This document shows, piece by piece, positions 8,914 to 16,915 of a DNA stretch of 64,000 bases; position 1 is the first letter of the stretch, and the number at the start of each line of letters is the position of its first letter. The notes beneath the pieces are model-generated. The model was not told the origin of the DNA. It made no database searches and was given only the letters and a program-made list of their open reading frames with translations. The translations under genes were made by a program, and so were the position numbers. Source of the DNA: DATJLY01 sp035604615 (lineage in GTDB: Bacteria > Pseudomonadota > Alphaproteobacteria > ATCC43930 > CGMCC-115725); assembly GCA_035604615.1 (NCBI GenBank), contig DATNID010000026.1, forward strand, positions 1-64,000, given 5' to 3'.

Positions 8914-9246
8914 TCACCGATCCAACGGAGGATCGTGCAGGATCGGGCCGGGGCCATAGGCCGTGACACGCCCGAATGACAGGTCCACCCGATAATCGGC
9001 GCGATCGAAACCCCACCCTGAGATCAGCCGGTCGGCGTACTTCAAGACCTCGGTGTTTCCCTCATGCGAATAGCCATCGGGCGGGCCGAGCGTCGCGACC
9101 ACTTGGTCCTTGGTCATGCCGTCGTGGATGTCCGCCATCTTCTCTCCGGTCGTGCAACCGGACGCGACGAGGACAGAGAGCACGACGCCCCATGTCCATG
9201 CCGAACGGGACTTGCATGGCCGAGTTCGCGTACCGAATGCTGGCAT
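8914..9246 (-). CDS. Small outer-membrane-type lipoprotein, BamE/SmpA-like fold
   Basis: With the ATG at 9244-9246, preceded by a strong GGGAAGGG ribosome site, the protein has 110 residues. A hydrophobic signal ends in the lipobox VLVASGC, with the lipid-bearing cysteine at residue 31. The mature part (DIHDGMTKDQVVATLGPPDGYSHEG...LKYADRLI) follows the pattern of BamE/OmlA-like lipoproteins, in which a GMT/GxPxxV helix leads into strands. It is shorter than true BamE and lacks confirming context, so it is best called a BamE-like lipoprotein. An ATG seven codons upstream is in frame but has no ribosome site. Confidence 0.65.
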   Translation of the reverse strand: MPAFGTRTRPCKSRSAWTWGVVLSVLVASGCTTGEKMADIHDGMTKDQVVATLGPPDGYSHEGNTEVLKYADRLISGWGFDRADYRVDLSFGRVTAYGPGPILHDPPLDR

Positions 9247-9386
9247 CTGTGGCCCTTCCCGCGACATATGATTGTCGCAAAATCTTGCGGCAGGCGCGGC
9301 GTCGGCGATAGATACGGAAACTACCTAGGCCGACGGTGGCCGGAGGAAACTCGCGGGGTTTGGCGGGTTTCCGGCATAAACAATCT

Positions 9387-9404
9387 GTTATCCCCGCCGA
9401 TAAC
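9387..9404. promoter_or_regulatory. Inverted repeat upstream of cpdR
   Basis: GTTATC and GATAAC flank six bases, 72 bases before the cpdR start codon, in the 229-base gap between the lipoprotein gene and cpdR. The site could be an operator. No regulator can be assigned to it. Confidence 0.25.
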
Positions 9405-9475
9405 GCTTCATTCAGGCCTGCCGGCTAGACTGGCGCCGGTCCCTCCCTTGTCGGGCCAAACCCCGAGGCAAGACC

Positions 9476-9835
9476 ATGGCGCGGATTCTGCTGGCCGAAG
9501 ACGACGACAGCGTGCGGCTGTTCCTCGCCCGCGCGCTGCGCAAGGCCGGCCACGAGGTGTGCGACATGCCCGACGGCGCCGCGGCACTCGACTGGATCAG
9601 CGAGCATCCGGTCGATCTGCTGCTCGCCGACGTGGTGATGCCGGGCCTCGACGGGATCGAGCTGGCGCGCCGCGCCGGCGACATGTGGCCCCATCTGCGC
9701 GTCATCTTCATCACCGGCTTCGCCGCGGTGGCGTTGCGCGCGCTCGACACCTTGCCGCGCCAGGCGACCGTGCTCGCCAAGCCCTTCCATCTCCGCCGTC
9801 TCGTCGCCGAGGTCGATCGCTTCCTCGCCGCGTGA
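9476..9835 (+). CDS. cpdR: Response regulator CpdR
   Basis: This is a single-domain receiver of 119 residues. The phosphoacceptor is Asp52 in LLLADVVMPG, with the acidic pair DD at 10-11 and the switch lysine in LAKPFH near residue 101. The sequence MARILLAEDDDSVRLFLARAL and the FITGFAAVALRAL stretch are typical of alphaproteobacterial CpdR. In Caulobacter, unphosphorylated CpdR localises ClpXP to the cell pole and primes it to degrade cell-cycle substrates; phosphorylation by the CckA-ChpT relay shuts it off. The gene stands alone and is followed by tRNA-Val. Confidence 0.92.
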   Translation: MARILLAEDDDSVRLFLARALRKAGHEVCDMPDGAAALDWISEHPVDLLLADVVMPGLDGIELARRAGDMWPHLRVIFITGFAAVALRALDTLPRQATVLAKPFHLRRLVAEVDRFLAA

Positions 9836-9879
9836 CTTGTAAGCGCGCCGGAATTGGGTTACATCGCGCGGGCGAAAAT

Positions 9880-9954
9880 GGGCGCGTAGCTCAGCGGGAG
9901 AGCACTTCCTTGACATGGAAGGGGTCGTAGGTTCAATCCCTGCCGCGCCCACCA
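9880..9954 (+). tRNA. tRNA-Val (GAC)
   Basis: The acceptor stem GGGCGCG pairs with CGCGCCC, followed by discriminator A and an encoded CCA. The D arm reads GCTCAGCGGGAGAGC. The anticodon stem CTTCC/GGAAG presents anticodon GAC for valine. The T arm contains GGTTCAATCC. All arms fold without gaps. Confidence 0.95.
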
Positions 9955-9989
9955 TCGCAACGCAAGAACACCGGCACCGAGGAGGGATC

Positions 9990-10358
9990 ATGGCCAAGGC
10001 TTATTGGATTGCGTGCTACCGCGCGATCAAGAACCCCGATGCGCTCGCGGACTATGCGAAGCTGGCGGGTCCGGCGATCCAAGCGGGCGGCGGCCGCTTT
10101 CTGGCGCGCGGCAATCCCGCCAAGACCTACGAGGCCGGGCTCGCCCAGCGCGTCGTCATCATCGAGTTCGACAGCGTACAGCAGGCGACCGCGGCGCATG
10201 ACAGCCCGGGATACCAGGCGGCCTTGAAGGCCTCGGCGGCGCGGCCGAGCGCGACATGCGCATCGTCGAAGGCGTGTGAAAACCGCCGCTTCCATGCCAT
10301 GATGGCGCCAAGCAGCGGATTCCATCGGAGGACACCATGCCGAAATACATGCTCGTGA
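9990..10358 (+). CDS. DUF1330 family protein with an apparent C-terminal frameshift
   Basis: The start at 9990 is preceded by GAGGAGGG. Residues 1 to about 81 (MAKAYWIACYRAIKNP...VVIIEFDSVQQATAAHDSPGYQAALKA) match the small DUF1330 family, a ferredoxin-like dimeric alpha-beta barrel fold of about 95 residues. After KA the frame runs into unrelated arginine- and serine-rich sequence and ends inside the next gene. The +1 frame from the same point reads GGAAERDMRIVEGV and stops at 10277-10279, exactly the expected family ending. One missing base near 10234 explains this. It is either a real mutation or a sequence error. The biochemical role of the family is unknown. Confidence 0.75.
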   Translation: MAKAYWIACYRAIKNPDALADYAKLAGPAIQAGGGRFLARGNPAKTYEAGLAQRVVIIEFDSVQQATAAHDSPGYQAALKASAARPSATCASSKACENRRFHAMMAPSSGFHRRTPCRNTCS

Positions 10359-11029
10359 GCTTCAAGACCTGTCCCTGGGTGCAGCGCTCGGCGATCGTGC
10401 TGCGCGAGAAGAAGATCGATTTCGAGTTCCGCCACATCGAGCCCGACAATCGGCCCGACTGGTTCCTCGCCATATCGCCGCACAAGAAGGTGCCGGTGAT
10501 GCGCATCGACGACAAGATCTCGCTGTTCGAGTCGAACGCCATCAACGAGTATCTCGACGAGACCATCGCGCCGCGGCTCCATCCCGAGGACCCGATCGAG
10601 CGCGCCGTCAACCGCGCCTGGACCGACTACGTGCCGACCTTCGCCGACGTCGTCACCGCGACCGCCTATGCCGACAGCGAGGCCAAGTACAACGAGGCGG
10701 CGGCCAAGATTCCGGTGCCGTTCGAGCGGCTCGAGCGGGCGCTGGAAAAGCAGGGCGCCGGCCCGTTCTTCAACGGCGCCAAATATTCCCTGGTGGACGC
10801 GGCCTACGCGCCCTTCCTGCAGCGCTATTTCTTCCTCGACCGGGTGAAGTCCCTGGGCTTCATCGAGAAGTTTCCGCGCCTCAAGGCGTGGGGCGCGGCG
10901 CTCTTGGCGCGGCCCTCGACGCATTCCTTCCCCGAGGCCGAATTCGAGGCGATGTATCGCGACAACCTGAAGCGCCGCAACATGTGGGTGTCGAAGTTCA
11001 TCACCAGCTCGAAGGTCGCGGCGGAATAA
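10337..11029 (+). CDS. Glutathione S-transferase family protein
   Basis: The 230-residue protein has an N-terminal thioredoxin-like domain with Cys12 in TCPWVQRS, the cis-proline segment KKVPVM and the ES pair of SLFESNAINEYL. A helical C-terminal domain carries the SLVDAAYAPF helix-capping motif. These are the usual glutathione transferase landmarks, and the CPxxQR motif suits an omega- or beta-like class using a cysteine. The substrate cannot be inferred. The gene follows DUF1330 directly on the same strand. Confidence 0.88.
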   Translation: MPKYMLVSFKTCPWVQRSAIVLREKKIDFEFRHIEPDNRPDWFLAISPHKKVPVMRIDDKISLFESNAINEYLDETIAPRLHPEDPIERAVNRAWTDYVPTFADVVTATAYADSEAKYNEAAAKIPVPFERLERALEKQGAGPFFNGAKYSLVDAAYAPFLQRYFFLDRVKSLGFIEKFPRLKAWGAALLARPSTHSFPEAEFEAMYRDNLKRRNMWVSKFITSSKVAAE

Positions 11030-11066
11030 TCGTCCTCGTTCGATCGATAACGGCCGGGGCCGCGCG

Positions 11067-12050
11067 GTGACGCGCGCGACCCTGGCCGTGACCTTCGCCC
11101 TCGAGCCGCGCCAGCGCGCGCTGGTCGAGGAGGCGGCCGGCGCCGAGGCTCAAATCGTCTGGCTCGCCGGACTCGATCCCGCCGCGCGCGCCGCAGCACT
11201 CCGATCCGCGGGCGCGGTGCTCGCGCGCCACACCAACGAGCTGACGGCGGACGAAAAGCCGCTCATCGCCGGCGCTAGGCTGTTGCAGATGATGACCGCC
11301 GGGATCGACTACATCCCGCTCGCGGGCCTGCCGCCGGGCCTTACCATTGCGAGCAACCGCGGCGGCTTCTCCGAGCCGATGGCCGAGCATGCGGTGGCGT
11401 TGGCGCTCGCGGCCGCCAAGCGCCTTCTCGTCGAGCATCGCAATCTCGAGCGCGGCGAATTCAACCAGTTCACACGCAACCGCATGCTCGCGGGCGGCGT
11501 CTGTGGCATTTACGGCTATGGCGGGATCGGCGCGGCGACGGCGCGCCGCATGCGCGGCCTCGGCATGCGCATCCACGCGCTCAACCGCAGCGGCCGAACC
11601 GGCGACGATGTCGATTGGATCGGCGCGCCCGGCCGGCTCCACGAGCTGCTGCGCGCTTCGGACGTGCTGGTCATCGCCACGCCGCTGACGCGGACGACCC
11701 ATCTCAGCATCGCCGCAAGCGAGCTCGCGCTGATGAAGGAGGACGCCATCCTGGTCAATCTCGCGCGCGGCGAGATCGTCGACGAGGACGCGCTCTACCG
11801 TCATCTCTGCGTCCATCCGCGCTTCTCGGCATGCCTCGACGCGTGGTGGGTCGAGCCGATGCGGCACGGCGCCTTCCGCCTCGATCATCCGTTCCTCGAT
11901 CTCCCCAACGTGATCGGGTCGCCCCACAATTCCGCCATGGTCCCGGAACTCTATGACGGCGTCCTGCGCTACGCCGTGGCGAACTGCCTGCGCGCGATCC
12001 GGGGCGAGGCGCCGGAGCGCCTCGTCGCCGACGACGAACGGATGGGCTAA
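11067..12050 (+). CDS. D-isomer-specific 2-hydroxyacid dehydrogenase
   Basis: This NAD(P)-dependent oxidoreductase has 327 residues from a GTG start. The Rossmann motif is GIYGYGGIG near residue 150. The catalytic segments are VNLARGEIVDEDAL (Arg, Glu) and IGSPHNSAM (His), arranged as in glyoxylate/hydroxypyruvate and phosphoglycerate dehydrogenase relatives. Substrate specificity cannot be read from sequence. It lies 37 bases after the GST gene and may be co-transcribed with it. Confidence 0.85.
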   Translation: MTRATLAVTFALEPRQRALVEEAAGAEAQIVWLAGLDPAARAAALRSAGAVLARHTNELTADEKPLIAGARLLQMMTAGIDYIPLAGLPPGLTIASNRGGFSEPMAEHAVALALAAAKRLLVEHRNLERGEFNQFTRNRMLAGGVCGIYGYGGIGAATARRMRGLGMRIHALNRSGRTGDDVDWIGAPGRLHELLRASDVLVIATPLTRTTHLSIAASELALMKEDAILVNLARGEIVDEDALYRHLCVHPRFSACLDAWWVEPMRHGAFRLDHPFLDLPNVIGSPHNSAMVPELYDGVLRYAVANCLRAIRGEAPERLVADDERMG

Positions 12051-12067
12051 ACAGGCCAGTGAAAAAA

Positions 12068-12163
12068 TTTAGCGCAGAGGGCGCAGAGGTTGCGCAGGGG
12101 ACGCGGAAAGTGAACCTGGACCTCCGCGCCCTCCGCGCATCGCCCGCGGCCTCTGCGCTGAAC
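12068..12163. repeat. Long imperfect inverted repeat (cgcagagg family)
   Basis: The left arm, from TTTAGCGCAGAGGGCGCAGAGG, is matched by a right arm whose complement reads TTCAGCGCAGAGGCCGCGGGCG. The arms continue for about 40 bases with mismatches around a short centre. Runs of GCGCAGAGG with this spacing are a dispersed intergenic repeat seen in many bacterial genomes. It fills most of the 212-base gap before alaC and may form a cruciform or act as a terminator. Confidence 0.65.
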
Positions 12164-12262
12164 CTTTAGGATACGCCGTCCATAGGATTTTTGCCGGTAC
12201 GGCTTGGCCCTTGCCGCGCAATGGCTTAAGATGAGGGCTTCACCCTCCGTCGACGGTCCGCC

Positions 12263-13504
12263 ATGCAGGAAGAATTCTACCGCATCAAGAGACTCCCGCC
12301 CTACGTCTTCGCCGAGGTCAACGCGCTGAAGGCCAAGGCGCGGGCGGCGGGCCGCGACGTCATCGATCTCGGCATGGGCAACCCCGACGGCCCCACCCCC
12401 GAGCACATCGTCAAGAAGCTGGTCGAGACCGTGGCGAACCCGCGCACCCATGGCTATTCGGTGTCGCGCGGCATCGCCGGCCTGCGCCGCGCCCAGGCGG
12501 CCTATTACGCGCGGCGCTTCGGCGTCGAGCTCGATCCCGAGCGCGAGGTGATCGTGACCCTGGGCTCGAAGGAGGGGCTCGCCAACCTGGCGCAGGCGAT
12601 CACCGCGCCGGGCGACATCGTGTTGGTGCCGAACCCGTGCTACCCGATCCACGCCTTCGGCTTCATCATGGCGGGCGCCTCGGTGCGCCACGTGCCGGTG
12701 GGGCCGGGCGTCGATTTCATGCGCGAGCTGGAAAAGGCGGTGACGCACTCGGTGCCGACGCCGACCGCGCTCCTGCTCAACTTCCCGGCCAACCCGACCG
12801 CGCAGGTGGTCGATCTCGACTTCTTCGCCGAGGTGGTCGCCTATTGCCGCAAGCGCGGCGTCTTCGTGCTGTCCGACGTGGCCTATGCCGAGATCTATTT
12901 CGACGGCAATCCGCCGCCCTCGATCCTGCAGGTGCCGGGCGCGCGCGACATCGCGGTCGAGTTCTCCTCGCTCAGCAAGACCTACAACATGGCAGGCTGG
13001 CGCATCGGCTTCGCGGTCGGCAACGAGCGCCTCATCGGGGCGCTGTCGCGGGTCAAATCCTATCTCGACTACGGCGCCTTCACCCCCATCCAGGTCGCCG
13101 CCACCGCCGCGCTCAACGGGCCGCAGGAATGCATCGATGAAATCCGCGAGCGCTACCGGCTGCGGCGCGACGTGATGATCGACGGGCTGCGCCAGGCCGG
13201 CTGGGACGTGCCCAGCCCCGCCGCCACCATGTTTGCCTGGGCGCCGCTGCCGCCTGCCTTCCGCGACCAGGGCAGCCTGGTCTTCTCCAAGCTGCTGCTC
13301 GAGCATGCCAATGTCGCGGTGTCGCCCGGCGTCGGCTTCGGCGAGTACGGCGAGAATTACGTCCGCATCGCGCTCGTGGAGAACCGGCAGCGGCTGCGCC
13401 AGGCCGTGCGCAACATCAAGCAGTTCCTCGGCGGCCGCTCGGTCGCCGGCACCAGGACCGCTCCGGCGCGGGCGAGCCGGGAGGCTGCGCTGCCGGGCGA
13501 GTGA
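12263..13504 (+). CDS. alaC: Alanine transaminase AlaC / class I-II aminotransferase
   Basis: This is a pyridoxal-phosphate aminotransferase of 413 residues. It opens with FYRIKRLPPYVFAEVNALK and contains DLGMGNPDGPTP, the cofactor lysine Lys239 in SSLSKTYNMAGWRIG and the substrate arginine in YVRIALVENR. The whole resembles E. coli AlaC, which makes alanine from pyruvate and glutamate. The same family is often labelled LL-diaminopimelate aminotransferase, but the N-terminus and the active-site region favour AlaC. The next gene starts directly after its stop codon. Confidence 0.85.
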   Translation: MQEEFYRIKRLPPYVFAEVNALKAKARAAGRDVIDLGMGNPDGPTPEHIVKKLVETVANPRTHGYSVSRGIAGLRRAQAAYYARRFGVELDPEREVIVTLGSKEGLANLAQAITAPGDIVLVPNPCYPIHAFGFIMAGASVRHVPVGPGVDFMRELEKAVTHSVPTPTALLLNFPANPTAQVVDLDFFAEVVAYCRKRGVFVLSDVAYAEIYFDGNPPPSILQVPGARDIAVEFSSLSKTYNMAGWRIGFAVGNERLIGALSRVKSYLDYGAFTPIQVAATAALNGPQECIDEIRERYRLRRDVMIDGLRQAGWDVPSPAATMFAWAPLPPAFRDQGSLVFSKLLLEHANVAVSPGVGFGEYGENYVRIALVENRQRLRQAVRNIKQFLGGRSVAGTRTAPARASREAALPGE

Positions 13505-14404
13505 ATGAACGCCCGGGAAAGGGCGGGAATGGCCGACGGACCGGAGATCGCGTCGCCGCGGGACAGCCCGTTCCAGCGCCTCGTCGCGCGCTGGCGCCGG
13601 CGCGCCGCCGAAATCGATCCTGCGACGGGTCCCGACGCACACGAGCTCGACCCTGTGGCGCTGCGGCAGACGCTGTGGGGCGCGGGCTTCGTCACGCCGG
13701 GCGGGCGCGAACAGGTGATGACGCTGGCGGCGCCGCTGCGGCTCGGACCCGGGATGGCACTGCTCGACGTCGCGGCCGGCATCGGCGGCGCGGTGCGGGC
13801 GCTGGCCGAGCGCTTCCGCATCGAGGCGCACGGGCTCGAGCGCGACCCGGAACTGGCGCGGATCGGCATGGCCATGTCGGCCGCCGGGCGCCTCGCGCGG
13901 CGGGCGCCGGTCACTGTCTACGACGCCGAAGCCTTCGATTTGACTCCCGGACGCTACGATTGCGTGCTGGCGCGCGAAGCGACCCATGCGGTGCGCGACA
14001 AGGAGCGCTTCCTGCGCGTGCTGATGCAGGGCCTGAAGCAAGGGGGCGCGCTGGCGCTCACCGAATTCGTGCTCGACCGCGGCGCCGAGGATGGCGGCGC
14101 GCTGGCGCGGTGGGCGGAGACCGCGCCGCATCCGCCCAAGCTATGGACGCTCGAGCGCTACGAGGATTGTCTCAAGAGCCTGGGATTTGCACCGCGCGCC
14201 ATCGCCGACGAGACCAGCAACTATCGCGCGCTGGTGCTCGACGCCTGGACCCGTTTCGTCGAGCGCCAGGAGCTGCGGCGCATCCCGCGCGCCGGCTTCG
14301 CCCCGGTGGTCGACGAGGCCGAGCGCTCGCTGCGCCTGGTGCAGGCGCTGGAGAGCGGCGCGCTCAGGCTCGTGCGCATCCACGCCGACGCCAATCCGCG
14401 CTGA
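13505..14404 (+). CDS. Class I SAM-dependent methyltransferase
   Basis: The 299-residue protein has a Rossmann-type SAM site, LLDVAAGIGGAVRALA near residue 90, then an acidic motif II in EAHGLERD and the later segments YDCVLAREATHAVRDKERFL and LKQGGALALTEFVL. About 60 extra residues at the N-terminus and a C-terminal extension beyond the core fold may bind the substrate, which is unknown. It begins at the base after the alaC stop, so the two are probably translated together. Confidence 0.8.
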   Translation: MNARERAGMADGPEIASPRDSPFQRLVARWRRRAAEIDPATGPDAHELDPVALRQTLWGAGFVTPGGREQVMTLAAPLRLGPGMALLDVAAGIGGAVRALAERFRIEAHGLERDPELARIGMAMSAAGRLARRAPVTVYDAEAFDLTPGRYDCVLAREATHAVRDKERFLRVLMQGLKQGGALALTEFVLDRGAEDGGALARWAETAPHPPKLWTLERYEDCLKSLGFAPRAIADETSNYRALVLDAWTRFVERQELRRIPRAGFAPVVDEAERSLRLVQALESGALRLVRIHADANPR

Positions 14405-14434
14405 GCGCGGCCCATCGGCGGGCGAGGCGCGGTC

Positions 14435-14590
14435 CTACTTGCCGCGGCCCTTCGGGTTCTGGCGCACGAAGACCGACTTGTCGGCCAGCACACGGCCGCC
14501 CGACGGATGCCCTTTGCGGAGTTCCTTGCTGCCGTCCTCGAGTTCCCGCTTGGTGGGTGGCTTGATGGACTCTTTGGGACTTTTTTTCAT
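14435..14590 (-). CDS. Small basic conserved hypothetical protein
   Basis: This 51-residue protein starts MKKSPKESIKPPTKRELEDG and ends VFVRQNPKGRGK. It is highly charged, without hydrophobic segments, and likely disordered and cytoplasmic. A good GGGAGT ribosome site sits 4 bases before the ATG. I do not recognise a named family. It is convergent with the methyltransferase gene. Confidence 0.6.
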   Translation of the reverse strand: MKKSPKESIKPPTKRELEDGSKELRKGHPSGGRVLADKSVFVRQNPKGRGK

Positions 14591-14768
14591 GTTCACTCCC
14601 GAAATAGCGTGAGCGCCAAGCCTAGGCGTCTCGTGCCCGAGTCGACAAGTGGAATGGAGCCCGTTCTCGCACGCCGCGCAGGGTGGCGGCGCCGGACGCA
14701 AGAAGCTTGCGGACATCGTGTCGGGGGGTTGACTCTGGGCATGCCAACCGAGGCGGAACCGGCCCCAG

Positions 14769-15134
14769 GTGAGCGCGATGCTGGACAAGCTCTTTCCCGT
14801 ACTGTTCTTGGTCGGGTTGATATCGCCCTTGGCCGCGATCGTGTCGGCGATCGTCCTTTTCGTCCGCCATCGCGCTCGGGTCGAGCCGGAGCGCCATGTG
14901 CCGGTCATCGCGTTTATCCTCGCCGTGATCGTCTGCGGCGGCGTCGCGGGCTATTTCGGCATTTGGTTCGGGATCGCGGAGGCCTGTTCCGGCCCCAAGG
15001 CCGGCAATTTGTGCGGCCTGTGGGGCTTCTTCGTCACCGGGCCAATCTCCTTTGCTCTAGCGGTTGTCCTGGTCGGGCTGGCGGTCTCCTCCGTGCAGCC
15101 GGCGGCGACGCATGGCGGCGGCAATCCCGATTGA
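14769..15134 (+). CDS. Small integral membrane protein, function unknown
   Basis: The protein has 121 residues from a GTG start, or 118 from the ATG three codons later. Three hydrophobic segments lie near residues 9-30, 44-66 and 86-106. Between the last two is a short loop with cysteines (EACSGPKAGNLCGLWG) that could form a disulfide in the periplasm. No family is recognised. Confidence 0.55.
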   Translation: MSAMLDKLFPVLFLVGLISPLAAIVSAIVLFVRHRARVEPERHVPVIAFILAVIVCGGVAGYFGIWFGIAEACSGPKAGNLCGLWGFFVTGPISFALAVVLVGLAVSSVQPAATHGGGNPD

Positions 15135-15200
15135 TCCGCGCCCGCGCCGGTTGACAGCGTCTCGGCCGCCGCCTATGGTCGCGCCCTCCCCGAGAGGCGC

Positions 15201-15329
15201 ATGATGAAAGTCACGAACTCGTTGAAGACGCTGAAGAAGCGCGACAAGAATTGCCGCATCGTGCGGCGCAAGGGGCGGGTCTATGTCATCAACAAGGTGA
15301 ACCCCCGCTTCAAGGCGCGCCAGGGCTGA
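15201..15329 (+). CDS. rpmJ: Ribosomal protein L36 (zinc-free type)
   Basis: This is a 42-residue 50S subunit protein, MMKVTNSLKTLKKRDKNC followed by RIVRRKGRVYVINKVNPRFKARQG. Either of the two first ATGs could be used. It has a single cysteine instead of the CxxC...C/H zinc ligands, as is standard for the alphaproteobacterial form of L36 (also called the YkgO type). A strong terminator follows 24 bases after the stop, so it is a single-gene unit. Confidence 0.95.
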   Translation: MMKVTNSLKTLKKRDKNCRIVRRKGRVYVINKVNPRFKARQG

Positions 15330-15353
15330 GACGCCCGCGCCGCCGGCCGTAGG

Positions 15354-15379
15354 AACCGCGCCCCCAGGCGCGGTTTTTT
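15354..15379 (+). terminator. Rho-independent terminator after rpmJ
   Basis: AACCGCGCC and GGCGCGGTT form a perfect 9-base stem around CCCA, followed by a run of T. It is the clearest intrinsic terminator in the window. Confidence 0.9.
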
Positions 15380-15410
15380 GTATGATGGGGTTCCTCTTGC
15401 CGTCGTGGGG

Positions 15411-16907
15411 ATGATCCAGATGCGCATGCCGCAGCCCGACGCCGCCGTGATCTCGCGCCGCGCCGAGATCGCCGCCGATCTCGCCCGCATCGTCGCGCCC
15501 GACGCCGTCATGGTCGCGGAGGACGAGCGCCGCGTCTATGAGACCGACGCGCTGACGGCCTATCGCCAGAGTCCGCTCGTGGTCGTCCTGCCGTCGACCA
15601 CCGACGAGGTCGCGCGGGTACTGCGCTATTGCCACGAGCGCCACATCAAGGTGGTACCGCGCGGCGCCGGCACGTCGCTTTCGGGCGGCGCGCTGCCGCT
15701 CGCCGACGGCGTCCTCCTGGGGCTCGGCAAGTTGAACCGTATCCTCGAGATCGATTTCGCCAACCGCTGCGCGGTGGCGCAGCCGGGCGTCACCAATCTC
15801 GGCATCTCGCTCGCGGTCGAGCATGCCGGGTTCTATTACGCGCCCGATCCGTCGAGCCAGATCGCGTGCTCGATCGGCGGCAACGTGGCCGAGAATTCGG
15901 GCGGCGTGCACTGCCTCAAATACGGCGTCACCACCAACAACGTGCTGGGGGTCGAGCTGGTGCTGATCGACGGCACGGTGGTGCGGCTGGGCGGCAAGCA
16001 TCTCGACGCCGAGGGCTACGATCTGCTCGGCATCATCGTCGGCTCCGAGGGGCTGCTCGGCGTCGTCACCGAAGTGACGGTGCGCATCCTGAGAAAGCCC
16101 ACGACGGCGCGAGCGCTGCTGGTCGGGTTCCCGTCCTGCGAGAGCGCCGGCGATTGCGTGGCATCAATCATCGCCGCCGGCATCATCCCCGGCGGGATGG
16201 AGATGATGGACAGGCCCGCGATCCACGCCACCGAGGATTTCATCCATGCGGGATATCCGCTCGACGTCGAGGCGCTGCTCATCGTCGAGCTGGACGGGCC
16301 CGCGGCCGAGGTCGATCTCCTGATCGAGCGGGTCGAGGGGATCGCGCGAAGCTGCGGCGCCACATCCTGCCGCGCCAGCACCAGCGAGGAGGAGCGGCTG
16401 CGCTTCTGGGCCGGGCGCAAGGCGGCGTTCCCGGCGGTCGGGCGCATCTCGCCCGACTATTACTGCGTCGACGGCACCATCCCGCGCCGGCGCCTGCCCG
16501 AGGTGCTGAACCGGATGACCGCGCTCGCCTCCGAGTTCGGCCTGCGCGTGGCCAACGTGTTCCATGCCGGCGACGGCAACCTCCATCCCTTGATCCTCTA
16601 CGACGCCAACCGCGAGGGCGAATTGGAGCGGGCGGAATTGCTGGGAGCGGAGATTCTGCGTACCTGCGTCGCGGTCGGCGGCGTGCTCACCGGCGAGCAC
16701 GGCGTCGGCGTCGAGAAGCGCGATCTGATGGACACCATGTTCACCACGGTCGATCTCGACCATCAACAGCGCTTGAAATGCGCCTTCGATCCCGATGGGC
16801 TGCTCAATCCCGGCAAGGTCTTTCCGCAGCTCCATCGCTGCGCCGAGCTGGGACGGCTGCATGTCCATCGCGGCGCGCTGCCCTTCCCCGACCTGCCGCG
16901 CCTCTGA
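15411..16907 (+). CDS. glcD: Glycolate oxidase subunit GlcD (FAD-linked)
   Basis: This is the FAD-binding catalytic subunit that oxidises glycolate to glyoxylate at the membrane with GlcE and GlcF. It has 498 residues from the ATG at 15411; ATGs at 15420 and 15426 are alternatives. FAD-binding motifs are PRGAGTSLSGGALPL and SIGGNVAENSGGVHCLKYG. The C-terminal part carries NVFHAGDGNLHPLILYD and GVLTGEHGVGVEKRD, typical of the GlcD/D-lactate dehydrogenase group. Ten bases separate it from glcE. Confidence 0.92.
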   Translation: MIQMRMPQPDAAVISRRAEIAADLARIVAPDAVMVAEDERRVYETDALTAYRQSPLVVVLPSTTDEVARVLRYCHERHIKVVPRGAGTSLSGGALPLADGVLLGLGKLNRILEIDFANRCAVAQPGVTNLGISLAVEHAGFYYAPDPSSQIACSIGGNVAENSGGVHCLKYGVTTNNVLGVELVLIDGTVVRLGGKHLDAEGYDLLGIIVGSEGLLGVVTEVTVRILRKPTTARALLVGFPSCESAGDCVASIIAAGIIPGGMEMMDRPAIHATEDFIHAGYPLDVEALLIVELDGPAAEVDLLIERVEGIARSCGATSCRASTSEEERLRFWAGRKAAFPAVGRISPDYYCVDGTIPRRRLPEVLNRMTALASEFGLRVANVFHAGDGNLHPLILYDANREGELERAELLGAEILRTCVAVGGVLTGEHGVGVEKRDLMDTMFTTVDLDHQQRLKCAFDPDGLLNPGKVFPQLHRCAELGRLHVHRGALPFPDLPRL

Positions 16908-16915
16908 GGCCTTGC

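Noticed and set aside
12047..14131. A 694-codon open frame on the minus strand opposite alaC and the methyltransferase
   Set aside because: Its sequence is rich in Arg, His and Ala with no family likeness, and it mirrors two well-recognised genes. High GC content produces such shadow frames throughout the window.
15201..15329. Missing zinc ligands in ribosomal L36 as a sign of a broken gene
   Set aside because: The zinc-free form is standard in alphaproteobacteria.
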